In this document: one piece after another, positions 6,747 to 12,425 of the stretch
How positions within the stretch are numbered: position 1 is the first letter of the stretch
Layout: each line of letters starts with the position of its first letter
Source of the DNA: VFZS01 sp964353255
GTDB lineage: Bacteria > Acidobacteriota > Terriglobia > Bryobacterales > Bryobacteraceae
Assembly: GCA_964353255.1 (NCBI GenBank)
Contig: CAYGVJ010000138.1
Location: 1-13,949 of the forward strand
DNA: 13,949 bases
Direction of reading: 5' to 3'
The notes under the pieces: generated by a model
Seen by the model: only the letters and a program-made list of their open reading frames with translations
Database searches by the model: none
What the model was told of the DNA's origin: nothing
Made by a program: the position numbers and the translations under genes

Positions 6747-7881
6747 ATGACCATCGAGGAACTCCACAAGGAGTACTTCACGCTCCGCCAGCAGGCTGAA
6801 GCTGTGCGGGGCTATCTTTGACGTCCCCAGCAGGAAATCCCAGCTAGCCAAGATTGAAGAACGCGTCGCGGCGCCCGATTTCTGGAGCCAGCCGGAGGGG
6901 AATCAGAAGCTGCTTCAGGAACGCAAGCGTCTGGAGGACGCCCTCACCGAGGACGCCTACGTGGCGGCAATGCTCTCGGACCTGGACACGCTGTTCGAGC
7001 TGGCGCGCGAGGGCGAGAACGTCGGCGGCGAGATCGAGCGGGAGCTGCGCGGGTTCTCAGGGCGGCTGGAGCAGCTCGAAACCGAGATGCTGCTGTCGGG
7101 CGAGAACGACTTCCGCAGCGCCATCGTCAGCATCCACCCGGGGGCCGGCGGCACCGAGAGCCAGGACTGGGCCGAGATGCTGCTGCGCATGTACCTGCGC
7201 TGGGCCGAGCGCCAGGGCTTCTCCACCGTCGTGACGGACCGGCTGGACGGCGAGGGCGCAGGCATCAAGTCGGTCACCTTCGAGGTCAACGGCCGCAACG
7301 CTTACGGGCTGCTCCAATCGGAGATCGGCGTGCACCGGCTGGTGCGCATTTCCCCGTTCGACGCCAACGCGCGGCGGCACACCTCGTTCGCCTCGGTGTT
7401 CGTCTACCCGCAGGTGGACGACACGGTCCGCATCGAGATCCGCCCCGAAGACCTCCGAGTGGACACCTTCCGCTCCTCCGGCCGCGGCGGCCAGCACGTC
7501 AACCGGACGGACTCGGCAGTGCGCATGGTGCACCTGCCCACCGGCATCGTCGTGCAGTGCCAAAACGAGCGGTCCCAGCACAAGAACCGCGACATGGCCC
7601 TCAAGCAACTCCGCGCCCGGCTCTACCAGGCCGAGATGGCCAAGCGCCGCGAGGAGGAGCGGATAGTGGAGGACTCCAAGGCCGACATCAACTTCGGCAG
7701 CCAGATCCGCAGTTACGTGCTGGCGCCCTACCGCCTGATCAAGGACCACCGCACCAAGCTGGGCGTCGGCGACGTGGACCGGGTGCTGGACGGCGACCTG
7801 GAGCCGTTCATACGCGCTTGGCTGGTGTTCAAGAAAACCGGCAAGGCCGCGGGCGATGGCAGAGAAGATCTCCCCGAGTGA
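6747..7881 (+). CDS. prfB: Peptide chain release factor 2 (programmed +1 frameshift)
   Basis: RF2 recognises UGA and UAA stop codons and triggers release of the finished peptide. The gene is in two frames: codons 1-24 (MTIEELHKEYFTLRQQAEAV, then RGYL) end at an in-frame TGA at 6819-6821, and translation resumes in +1 at 6820 (DVPSRKSQLAKIEER) to the stop at 7879-7881, giving 377 aa. This is the classical autoregulated RF2 frameshift, not damage. Key motifs are intact: the stop-codon-reading tripeptide SPF at about residues 202-204 (RISPFDANARRH) and the catalytic GGQ at 237-239 (RSSGRGGQHVNRTDSAVR). The C-terminal part includes NERSQHKNRDMALKQLRARL. The residue just before GGQ is arginine, whereas alanine or a small residue is usual as far as I recall. 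The 3' end overlaps the downstream sua5-type gene by 26 nt. Gene callers that ignore frameshifting would wrongly start it near 6961. Confidence 0.97.
6806..6822 (+). promoter_or_regulatory. prfB programmed +1 frameshift site
   Basis: The sequence G-CGG-GGC-TAT-CTT-TGA-C carries the essential slippery CTT codon followed by TGA and C, a poor termination context. A GGGG run (6808-6811) stands where the stimulatory Shine-Dalgarno-like element of E. coli prfB (AGGGGGTATCTTTGAC) lies. When RF2 is scarce the ribosome pauses at TGA, slips from CTT to TTT and continues, so RF2 controls its own level. Confidence 0.95.
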
Positions 7882-8812
7882 GGCCGCCCTGGAGCGCGCC
7901 GCCGCGCTGATCCGCGCCGGGAAGCTGGTGGCCTTTCCGACCGAGACAGTCTACGGCCTGGGCGCCAACGCGCTGGACGCGGCGGCGGTCGCCGAGATCT
8001 ACCGCGTGAAGGGGCGCCCACCGGCGAGCCCGATCATCGTGCACGTGGCCTCGCTCGAGATGGCGCAAGGCCTGGTGACGCGCTGGCCGGAGGAAGCCGA
8101 GGCGCTGGCGCGCCGCTGGTGGCCGGGGCCGCTGACCCTGGTGCTGCCCAAGCAGGGCATCGTTCCGGACATCGTGACCGCGGGACTGCCGACCGTCGGG
8201 CTGCGTATGCCAGCGCATCCGGTGGCGCTGGATCTGATCCGCCGCGCAGGCCTCCCCGTAGCCGCGCCCAGCGCCAACCGCTTCTCCGAGCTCTCTCCCA
8301 CGCGGGCGGAACACGTCGAGGAATCGCTGGGGAACGCCATCGAGCTGATCCTGGACGGCGGGCCGACCGAGGTGGGCATCGAATCCACCGTGCTGTCGCT
8401 CGCCGGAGAGCGGCCGCAGGTGCTCCGCCCGGGCATGGTCACCCGCGAGGACCTCGAGGCGCTAATCGGCCCGGTCGAGCTAGGGGGGCGCGTTGAGAAT
8501 GACGCGCACGCCTCCCCTGGCATGCATCCCAGGCACTACAGCCCGCGGACGCCGCTGGTGCTGGTAAGCGACGGCGTTCTGCCGGCCACCGGCCGCGGCG
8601 CATATCTGTGGGTGCACCGAGCGGCCCCCGCCGACGACTGCGTTGAGATGCCGGCCGAACCGCGCCGCTACGCGGCAGTGCTCTACGACACGCTGCACCG
8701 GTTGGACCAGGAAGGCTTCGATTGGATCGCGGTCGAGCGCCCGCCCGAGGGCGACGCGTGGGCCGCCATTCTCGATCGCCTCGCTCGCGCCGCGGCCCGC
8801 CAGGTGGGGTAA
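7856..8812 (+). CDS. L-threonylcarbamoyladenylate synthase, Sua5 type
   Basis: The enzyme condenses threonine, bicarbonate and ATP to threonylcarbamoyl-AMP, the first step of t6A37 formation on ANN-decoding tRNAs, in the cytoplasm. The YrdC/TsaC-type domain covers about residues 10-215 and shows PTETVYGLGAN (28-38), the nucleotide-binding K-x-R of VKGRP (K52, R54), WWPGPLTLVLP (88-98), APSANRFSELSPT (137-149), GIESTV (174-179) and RPG (191-193). The linker SPGMHPRHYSP (220-230) and about 90 further residues form the C-terminal Sua5 domain, so this is the long Sua5 form rather than short TsaC. Total length is 318 aa. ATG 7856 lies 26 nt inside the end of prfB, indicating co-transcription and probable translational coupling of two genes acting in decoding and termination. 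Confidence 0.95.
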   Translation: MAEKISPSEAALERAAALIRAGKLVAFPTETVYGLGANALDAAAVAEIYRVKGRPPASPIIVHVASLEMAQGLVTRWPEEAEALARRWWPGPLTLVLPKQGIVPDIVTAGLPTVGLRMPAHPVALDLIRRAGLPVAAPSANRFSELSPTRAEHVEESLGNAIELILDGGPTEVGIESTVLSLAGERPQVLRPGMVTREDLEALIGPVELGGRVENDAHASPGMHPRHYSPRTPLVLVSDGVLPATGRGAYLWVHRAAPADDCVEMPAEPRRYAAVLYDTLHRLDQEGFDWIAVERPPEGDAWAAILDRLARAAARQVG

Positions 8813-8830
8813 GTCTCTGGACTTGCCAGC

Positions 8831-8858
8831 GTACAGTGCGTACAGATCAATGTGTACA
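8831..8858. promoter_or_regulatory. GTACA repeats, possible TA operator
   Basis: GTACAG occurs twice as a direct repeat (8831-8836 and 8840-8845), and GTACA occurs again at 8854-8858 overlapping the proposed -35 box. Phd-type antitoxins usually bind repeats in their own promoters, so these are candidate autoregulation sites. This is inference from position. Confidence 0.35.
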
Positions 8859-8881
8859 TTACGTTCGGGCGGTGCTATGAT
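8853..8881 (+). promoter_or_regulatory. Candidate promoter of the toxin-antitoxin operon
   Basis: TGTACA at 8853-8858 (4/6 to the -35 consensus) and TATGAT at 8876-8881 (5/6) are 17 bp apart, and TGC before the hexamer makes an extended -10. Transcription would start near 8888, immediately before ATG 8889. Confidence 0.45.
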
Positions 8882-8888
8882 GGTCTGC

Positions 8889-9137
8889 ATGAGGGTCGCT
8901 ATCACCAAGTTCCGGCAGGAGTTGTTTCGGTTCGTCGAGCGGGCGCTGAAGGGAGAACCGCTGGAGTTCACGCACAAGGGCTTCGTGTTCAAGGTGGTGC
9001 CGGACATTAAACCCTCCCGGCTGGCGGCACTGACCGGGCAAACGGTGGTCGCCCAGCGCACTGACCTGGAGCAAGCCAGCCGGGAACTGCTCCGGGAGAT
9101 GGAATCCGAGTGGGAAAAGGACTGGTCCGAGCTGTGA
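8889..9137 (+). CDS. Antitoxin, probably Phd/YefM-like
   Basis: This is an 82-aa protein beginning MRVAITKFRQELFRFVERAL. The short N-terminal strand VAITKFRQ followed by a helix (ELFRFVERALKGE), then the strand pair LEFTHKGFVFKVVP, is the layout of Phd/YefM antitoxins, where this part forms the DNA-binding dimer. The charged C-terminal helix (LEQASRELLREMESEWEKDW, about 60-79) would wrap the toxin. The start ATG 8889 is chosen because the predicted transcript begins at about 8888. ATGs at 8877 and 8880 lie within the -10 box. Its TGA overlaps the GTG of the PIN toxin, a typical antitoxin-first TA order. Similarity is to the architecture rather than to a named member, so the subfamily is uncertain. 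Confidence 0.8.
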   Translation: MRVAITKFRQELFRFVERALKGEPLEFTHKGFVFKVVPDIKPSRLAALTGQTVVAQRTDLEQASRELLREMESEWEKDWSEL

Positions 9138-9514
9138 TCTGCTACCTCGACACCCAGGTGATGGTCTGGCTCTGCGAAAGGCGCCTGGACCGGCTGACCC
9201 CCGGCGCTTCGGCCGCGCTCGAGCAATCCGAGCTGCTGATCTCGCCGATGGTCCTGCTTGAGCTTGAATACTTGTACGAGCTCACCAGGATCGTCCGCCC
9301 GCCCCAGGCTCTCCTGAACCAGCTTGAGACCCAGATGGGCTTGAGGCTCTGCGACCACCCGTTCCCCGCCATCATCCAGACCGCGCTATTCGAGAACTGG
9401 ACCAGAGACCCGTTTGACCGGGTGATCGTCGCCCACGCCCGCTCCAACGGCTACGCCCCGCTGGTCACGTCTGACGAAAAGATCCGCGAGAACTACCCTA
9501 AGACCGTCTGGTAG
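9134..9514 (+). CDS. PIN-domain toxin (VapC-like ribonuclease)
   Basis: PIN toxins cleave RNA (tRNA, rRNA or mRNA) using Mg2+ held by four acidic residues. All are visible in this 126-aa protein: D6 in CYLDTQVMVWL, E43 in LLELEYLYEL, D95 in the DPFDRVIVAHA segment and D114 in LVTSDEKI. LDTQVMVW corresponds to the common LDTHVLLW start of this PIN subgroup. GTG 9134 is preferred over ATG 9110 because it overlaps the antitoxin stop codon (GTGA) and gives the family-typical N-terminus directly before the first catalytic aspartate. With the upstream 82-aa gene it forms a complete and apparently intact TA module. It converges on the alpha/beta hydrolase gene. Confidence 0.9.
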   Translation: MICYLDTQVMVWLCERRLDRLTPGASAALEQSELLISPMVLLELEYLYELTRIVRPPQALLNQLETQMGLRLCDHPFPAIIQTALFENWTRDPFDRVIVAHARSNGYAPLVTSDEKIRENYPKTVW

Positions 9515-9560
9515 GGCGGTTCTCCTGACCCACCCCGGCTCTCCCGCCGGTTGCCCTACC
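9510..9560. terminator. Inverted repeat across both stop codons, possible bidirectional terminator
   Basis: GGTAGGGC (9510-9517) pairs perfectly with GCCCTACC (9553-9560), and CCGGC (9535-9539) with GCCGG (9546-9550) inside it. The arms contain the TAG stop of the PIN gene on the plus strand and the TAG stop of the hydrolase gene on the minus strand. There is no T-tract, so it would not be a classical intrinsic terminator. Confidence 0.4.
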
Positions 9561-10206
9561 GCGCGGCGTCCAAGAACTCCTCCAGCAGCCTGTTGAACCG
9601 CGCCGCTTCGTCCACGAACAGCGCGTGCCCGGCCTGCGCGAAGAGCTCCAGGCGCGCCGCGGGCAGCGCGGCTTTGAGCATTGCGGCCTGGGCCTTCATC
9701 CGCGGCGCGTACACGTAAAGCGTAGGGCGGTCCAGCTTCGCCAGCACCGGCCGCCAATCACCCCGCCCGTCCACCAGAACCATGGCGCGCAGCGTCGAGG
9801 CGCCGAACTGCTCGACGTAGGTGAGCGACTCCGACACGCCCAAAGACCAGCCCACCAGGACCACCGGGGCGAGCTTCAGTTGGTCAACTACTTCCTTGAT
9901 GTCCTGCGCCCGCCGTTCGGGATAGTGTCCTTCGGTGGGCTTATCCGATTCGCCCTGCGAGCGCGGGTCCATGGCCACCACGCGCCAGCGGGCCGCGAAG
10001 TGCCGGATCTGGTGTTCCCAGATGTCCGCCGGCATGGTCCAGCCGGGGACGAACAGGATGGAGTCACCGCTGCCCGACTCCAGATAATGCAGCCGTACGC
10101 CGTCACTGGTGGTGATGAAGCCGCTCTTGATCGCTGGCGCGGCGGCCAGCAGGGCCGCTGCCAACAACAGCCCAGCGCACGAGCTGAACAGGTTCCTCCG
10201 TTTCAT
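9556..10206 (-). CDS. Exported alpha/beta hydrolase without a cap domain
   Basis: This is a 216-aa protein with a Sec signal peptide (MKRRNLFSSCAGLLLAAALL, then AAA). The fold markers are the oxyanion-hole segment LFVPGWTMP (51-59), the nucleophile elbow VGWSLG with S121, and the catalytic histidine in AGHALF (H194). The protein is shorter than usual (about 270 aa). After VLVDGRGD (143-150) it passes straight to the strand PTLYVYAP, so the helical cap normally inserted there is absent. The strand that usually ends in the catalytic aspartate reads YVYAPRMKAQ with no acidic residue; D146 or D150 after the preceding strand may serve instead. The cysteine at residue 10 might hint at a lipobox, but the context is poor. 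ATG 10206 overlaps the ygfZ stop (ATGA), so it is translated from the same operon. Substrate unknown. Confidence 0.88.
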   Translation of the reverse strand: MKRRNLFSSCAGLLLAAALLAAAPAIKSGFITTSDGVRLHYLESGSGDSILFVPGWTMPADIWEHQIRHFAARWRVVAMDPRSQGESDKPTEGHYPERRAQDIKEVVDQLKLAPVVLVGWSLGVSESLTYVEQFGASTLRAMVLVDGRGDWRPVLAKLDRPTLYVYAPRMKAQAAMLKAALPAARLELFAQAGHALFVDEAARFNRLLEEFLDAAR

Positions 10207-11180
10207 GTTCCTTCCTTCGGAGCGGAGATTCCAGCAGGCCGGCGAGCCAGGATTTCGACTGCGACGCCGGCAACCGCGAGCGGCACGCCGGGTGTCAGGT
10301 CATCGGGCCGCAGGTAGCCCAGCGCGACGACCTTGCCACGGGCCGGCGAGAAAGCCTCGGAGGTGATGTGGCCGGCAGCCTTTTCCCCGGCTATGATCGG
10401 GCTGCCGGCCGGAGGCGGCTCGGTGGCCTCCACCTGGAGGCGCATCAGGAGCCGGTGAACGTGCCCCCGCGAGCGCACGCGCTCGACAATCTCCTGCCCC
10501 AGGTAGCAGCCCTTGTTGGAATGGACGGCTTCAAGCAACTGGGTCTCCTGGGGCAGGTGCTGGCCACTGAAGTCTTCGCTGTAGCGCGGTCTGCCGATTT
10601 CCAGGCGAACCACGCCGGCCGCCTCGGAACTTGCGCTCACGGCGCCGGCCCGCTCGAACTGACCGATGAGGCGCGGCCTGTCGCCCAAGGGGGCGAATAT
10701 GCGCCAGCCCAGGGCGCCCGTCGAGCTCAGGCGAGCGACGACGCGCGCTTCCCATTCCGCGTGCCGGCCGGGAGCCTCTGGAACGGGGGCGCCCACTGCC
10801 GCCAGGACTGCGGCCGCTTCAGGCCCCTCGACGCCCAGCACCGCGGTCTCAGCAGTCAGGTCTTCCAGCGTCACGTCGTCAGCGATGATGTACCTGTCCA
10901 CGTGCTCATAGACCCGGCGGGCGGTCTCCGGCTCCGTGTCCAGCAGAAGGGAATCGGCGAAGCGGAGGACGTTGACGTCGGCCAGGATGTGCCCCTGCGC
11001 GTTCAGGAGGAAAGCGTAGCAACCCTGGCCCGGCTGAAGCTGCTCGACGTGATTGGTCGCCAGGGCATGGAGCAGGCGAGCGCGGTCCTGGCCCCGGACT
11101 CGTATCACGCCGCGCCCGGACAGATCCAGCCAGGCCGCCGCCTCCCGCAATGCCCGGTAGCCGGCATCCGCGCTTGTCAT
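10203..11180 (-). CDS. ygfZ: YgfZ/GcvT-family folate-binding protein
   Basis: YgfZ proteins are tetrahydrofolate-binding relatives of the glycine-cleavage T protein that help maintain or repair iron-sulfur clusters (as in MiaB). The signature K-G-C-Y-x-G-Q-E is intact at 223-230 (NKGCYLGQEIVERVRSRG), including the key C225. The N-terminal part (SGRGVIRVRGQDRARLLHAL) and GQGCYAFLLNAQGHILADV also match the family. Length is 325 aa from ATG 11180. The same frame stays open to 11876, but that extension lies antisense to the MBL gene and is not family-like, so it is rejected. A TATACT box (11198-11203, minus) sits 17 nt upstream. The stop codon overlaps the start of the downstream alpha/beta hydrolase. 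Confidence 0.92.
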   Translation of the reverse strand: MTSADAGYRALREAAAWLDLSGRGVIRVRGQDRARLLHALATNHVEQLQPGQGCYAFLLNAQGHILADVNVLRFADSLLLDTEPETARRVYEHVDRYIIADDVTLEDLTAETAVLGVEGPEAAAVLAAVGAPVPEAPGRHAEWEARVVARLSSTGALGWRIFAPLGDRPRLIGQFERAGAVSASSEAAGVVRLEIGRPRYSEDFSGQHLPQETQLLEAVHSNKGCYLGQEIVERVRSRGHVHRLLMRLQVEATEPPPAGSPIIAGEKAAGHITSEAFSPARGKVVALGYLRPDDLTPGVPLAVAGVAVEILARRPAGISAPKEGT

Positions 11181-11197
11181 CGTGGGCCGATACTGAA

Positions 11198-11203
11198 AGT
11201 ATA
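11198..11203 (-). promoter_or_regulatory. Candidate -10 box for ygfZ in the divergent spacer
   Basis: On the minus strand the hexamer reads TATACT (5/6 to consensus), placing transcription start about 11 nt before ATG 11180. It lies in the 30-bp spacer shared with the divergent MBL gene at 11211, where TACT-GAA-AGTA (11191-11201) is also a small palindrome. No clear -35 was seen. Confidence 0.4.
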
Positions 11204-11210
11204 GAGGCTT

Positions 11211-11843
11211 ATGATTCACGAGATCCTGCCGGTGGGGATGCTGGCCTGCAACTGCTCGATCATCGGCGATGAGGCGAGCCGGGAGGCCGTAGTGATCGAC
11301 CCGGGCGACGAGGTGCGCGCCATTCTGGACGTGGTGTCCCGGCACGGCCTGCGCGTGAGCGCGATCGTGGTGACCCATGCGCATATCGACCACATCGGCG
11401 GCGCACAACGGCTGAAGGCGGCGACCGGAGCGCCAGTCTATCTCCATGCGGACGACCTCGGCCTCTACGGGCAGCTCGAGATCCAGGCCGCCTGGCTGGG
11501 GATGGAGGCGCCCGAGCGCGCCGAAATCGACGTAGTGCCGCGCGAGGGCGACCGGCTGCTGGCCGGGACTTCCGTCTTCGAGATACTGCATACCCCCGGC
11601 CACACCCAGGGCAGCATCAGCCTGTGGATGCCCGCCGAGAAGAAGCTGCTCGCCGGCGACACGCTGTTTCAGGACGGCATCGGACGGACCGATCTGCCGG
11701 GCGGCGACGGCCGCCAGATTCTGCGCTCCATCCGCGAGAAGTACTTCCCGCTGCCCGATGAAGCCGTGGTGATTCCGGGGCACGGGCCCCTGACCACCTT
11801 GGGCCGCGAGAGAGAGTTCAACTTCTTCCTGCAAGAGTTGTAG
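11211..11843 (+). CDS. MBL-fold metallo-hydrolase, glyoxalase II-like
   Basis: This is a 210-aa metallo-beta-lactamase-fold enzyme with the full metal-binding set: THAHIDH (H56, H58, D60, H61), HTPGHTQG (H131), AGDTLF (D150) and IPGHGP (H191). The short length and the absence of the glyoxalase II C-terminal substrate domain place it with the compact type II (YcbL-like) group. Members hydrolyse S-lactoylglutathione or related thioesters in the cytoplasm; the exact substrate is not visible. ATG 11211 follows a TATAGAGG sequence that could act as a weak -10 or a close ribosome-binding site. The stop TAG (11841-11843) is the first three bases of a REP-like repeat. It is divergent from ygfZ and in line with the two following genes. 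Confidence 0.93.
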   Translation: MIHEILPVGMLACNCSIIGDEASREAVVIDPGDEVRAILDVVSRHGLRVSAIVVTHAHIDHIGGAQRLKAATGAPVYLHADDLGLYGQLEIQAAWLGMEAPERAEIDVVPREGDRLLAGTSVFEILHTPGHTQGSISLWMPAEKKLLAGDTLFQDGIGRTDLPGGDGRQILRSIREKYFPLPDEAVVIPGHGPLTTLGREREFNFFLQEL

Positions 11844-11893
11844 GACATGCTTCAGCTTGTCCTGAAGCGGGGACAAGCTGAAGCTTATCCCAC
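11841..11893. repeat. REP-like hairpin repeat
   Basis: gcttcagcttgtcc (11849-11862) and ggacaagctgaagc (11871-11884) are perfect 14-bp inverted partners around an 8-nt loop, with partial pairing further out (ggacat against the ttatcc side). The first 22 bases of the unit (11841-11862) recur, exactly inverted, at 13928-13949. The repeat starts at the stop codon of the MBL gene and could stabilise or end its transcript, although no T-tract follows. Confidence 0.75.
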
Positions 11894-11901
11894 GGCTCCC
11901 A

Positions 11902-11910
11902 TGCTACACT
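11902..11910 (+). promoter_or_regulatory. Candidate extended -10 box
   Basis: TGCTACACT fits an extended -10 (TGn plus TACACT). The start of transcription would fall near 11917, just before the GGGAGAGGAG sequence (11920-11929) that precedes the TTG start at 11931. Confidence 0.4.
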
Positions 11911-11930
11911 TCTGGTTCGGGAGAGGAGCC

Positions 11931-12413
11931 TTGCCGGAGATCGAGAGTCCCAAACCAAAGTCGCGCCTGCGGTTTTCCAGCCCGGTCCTGATCGTCGTCG
12001 GCCTGGCGGTCGTCGGCATGGTGGCGGGGTGGTATTGGTTCTTGCGCGAAGGGCCGCCGGCGCCGGAGAAGCCGGTGCTCACCGCAGAAGCCAAGGCCTA
12101 CGTGCGCCACCTGAGGCTGAGCGAAGTGGACATGAAGGCCAAGCAGAGCTACTTCCGGCAGGAGGTGGTCGAGATCGTGGGCAAGATCAGCAACGACGGC
12201 AACCGGCCGCTGAAGCTCCTCGAGATCAACTGCGTTTTCCAGAATCCCTACGGCCAGGTGGTGCTGCGCGAGCGCGTCGCCATAGTCAGCCAGCGCATGG
12301 GCGGGCTCAGTCCCGGCGAGACCAAGAGCTTTCGGCTGCCGTTCGACAACTTGCCGGAAAGCTGGAACCAAGTGCTGCCGCAGCTCGTGATCGCGCGCAT
12401 CGTCTTCGGCTGA
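11931..12413 (+). CDS. Single-pass membrane protein with FxLYD-like extracytoplasmic domain, function unknown
   Basis: I choose TTG 11931 (160 aa) because GGGAGAGGAG stands directly upstream. An ATG at 11847 lies inside the REP-like hairpin and one at 11901 inside the candidate -10 box, so both earlier starts are doubtful. A basic cytoplasmic stretch (ESPKPKSRLRF) precedes one membrane helix (about residues 15-38, PVLIVVGLAVVGMVAGWYWF). After a proline-rich linker and a helix (LTAEAKAYVRHLRLSEVDMK) comes a beta-rich region: VVEIVGKISNDGNRPLKLLE, then INCVFQNPYGQVVLRERVAI, then LSPGETKSFRLPFDNLPESW. The order 'new-interaction strand, N-D-G-x-R-P-L, strand, L-x-P-G-E-x-x-x-F' resembles FxLYD-type immunoglobulin-like domains; this is a structural impression. 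The next gene starts 12 nt after the stop. Confidence 0.75.
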   Translation: MPEIESPKPKSRLRFSSPVLIVVGLAVVGMVAGWYWFLREGPPAPEKPVLTAEAKAYVRHLRLSEVDMKAKQSYFRQEVVEIVGKISNDGNRPLKLLEINCVFQNPYGQVVLRERVAIVSQRMGGLSPGETKSFRLPFDNLPESWNQVLPQLVIARIVFG

Positions 12414-12425
12414 AGCGGGCCCGCT

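Noticed and set aside
8480..9358. Minus-strand open frame of 292 codons
   Set aside because: It runs antisense through the Sua5 C-terminus, the antitoxin and the PIN gene, and lacks any family sequence.
10203..11876. Open frame of 557 codons on the minus strand that contains ygfZ
   Set aside because: The part upstream of 11180 is antisense to the MBL-fold gene, has no family-like sequence, and ygfZ has a proper ATG at 11180 giving the usual family length.
11847..11930. Upstream start (ATG 11847) for the membrane protein
   Set aside because: These codons are the REP-like hairpin and the candidate promoter; the TTG at 11931 has a ribosome-binding site right before it.
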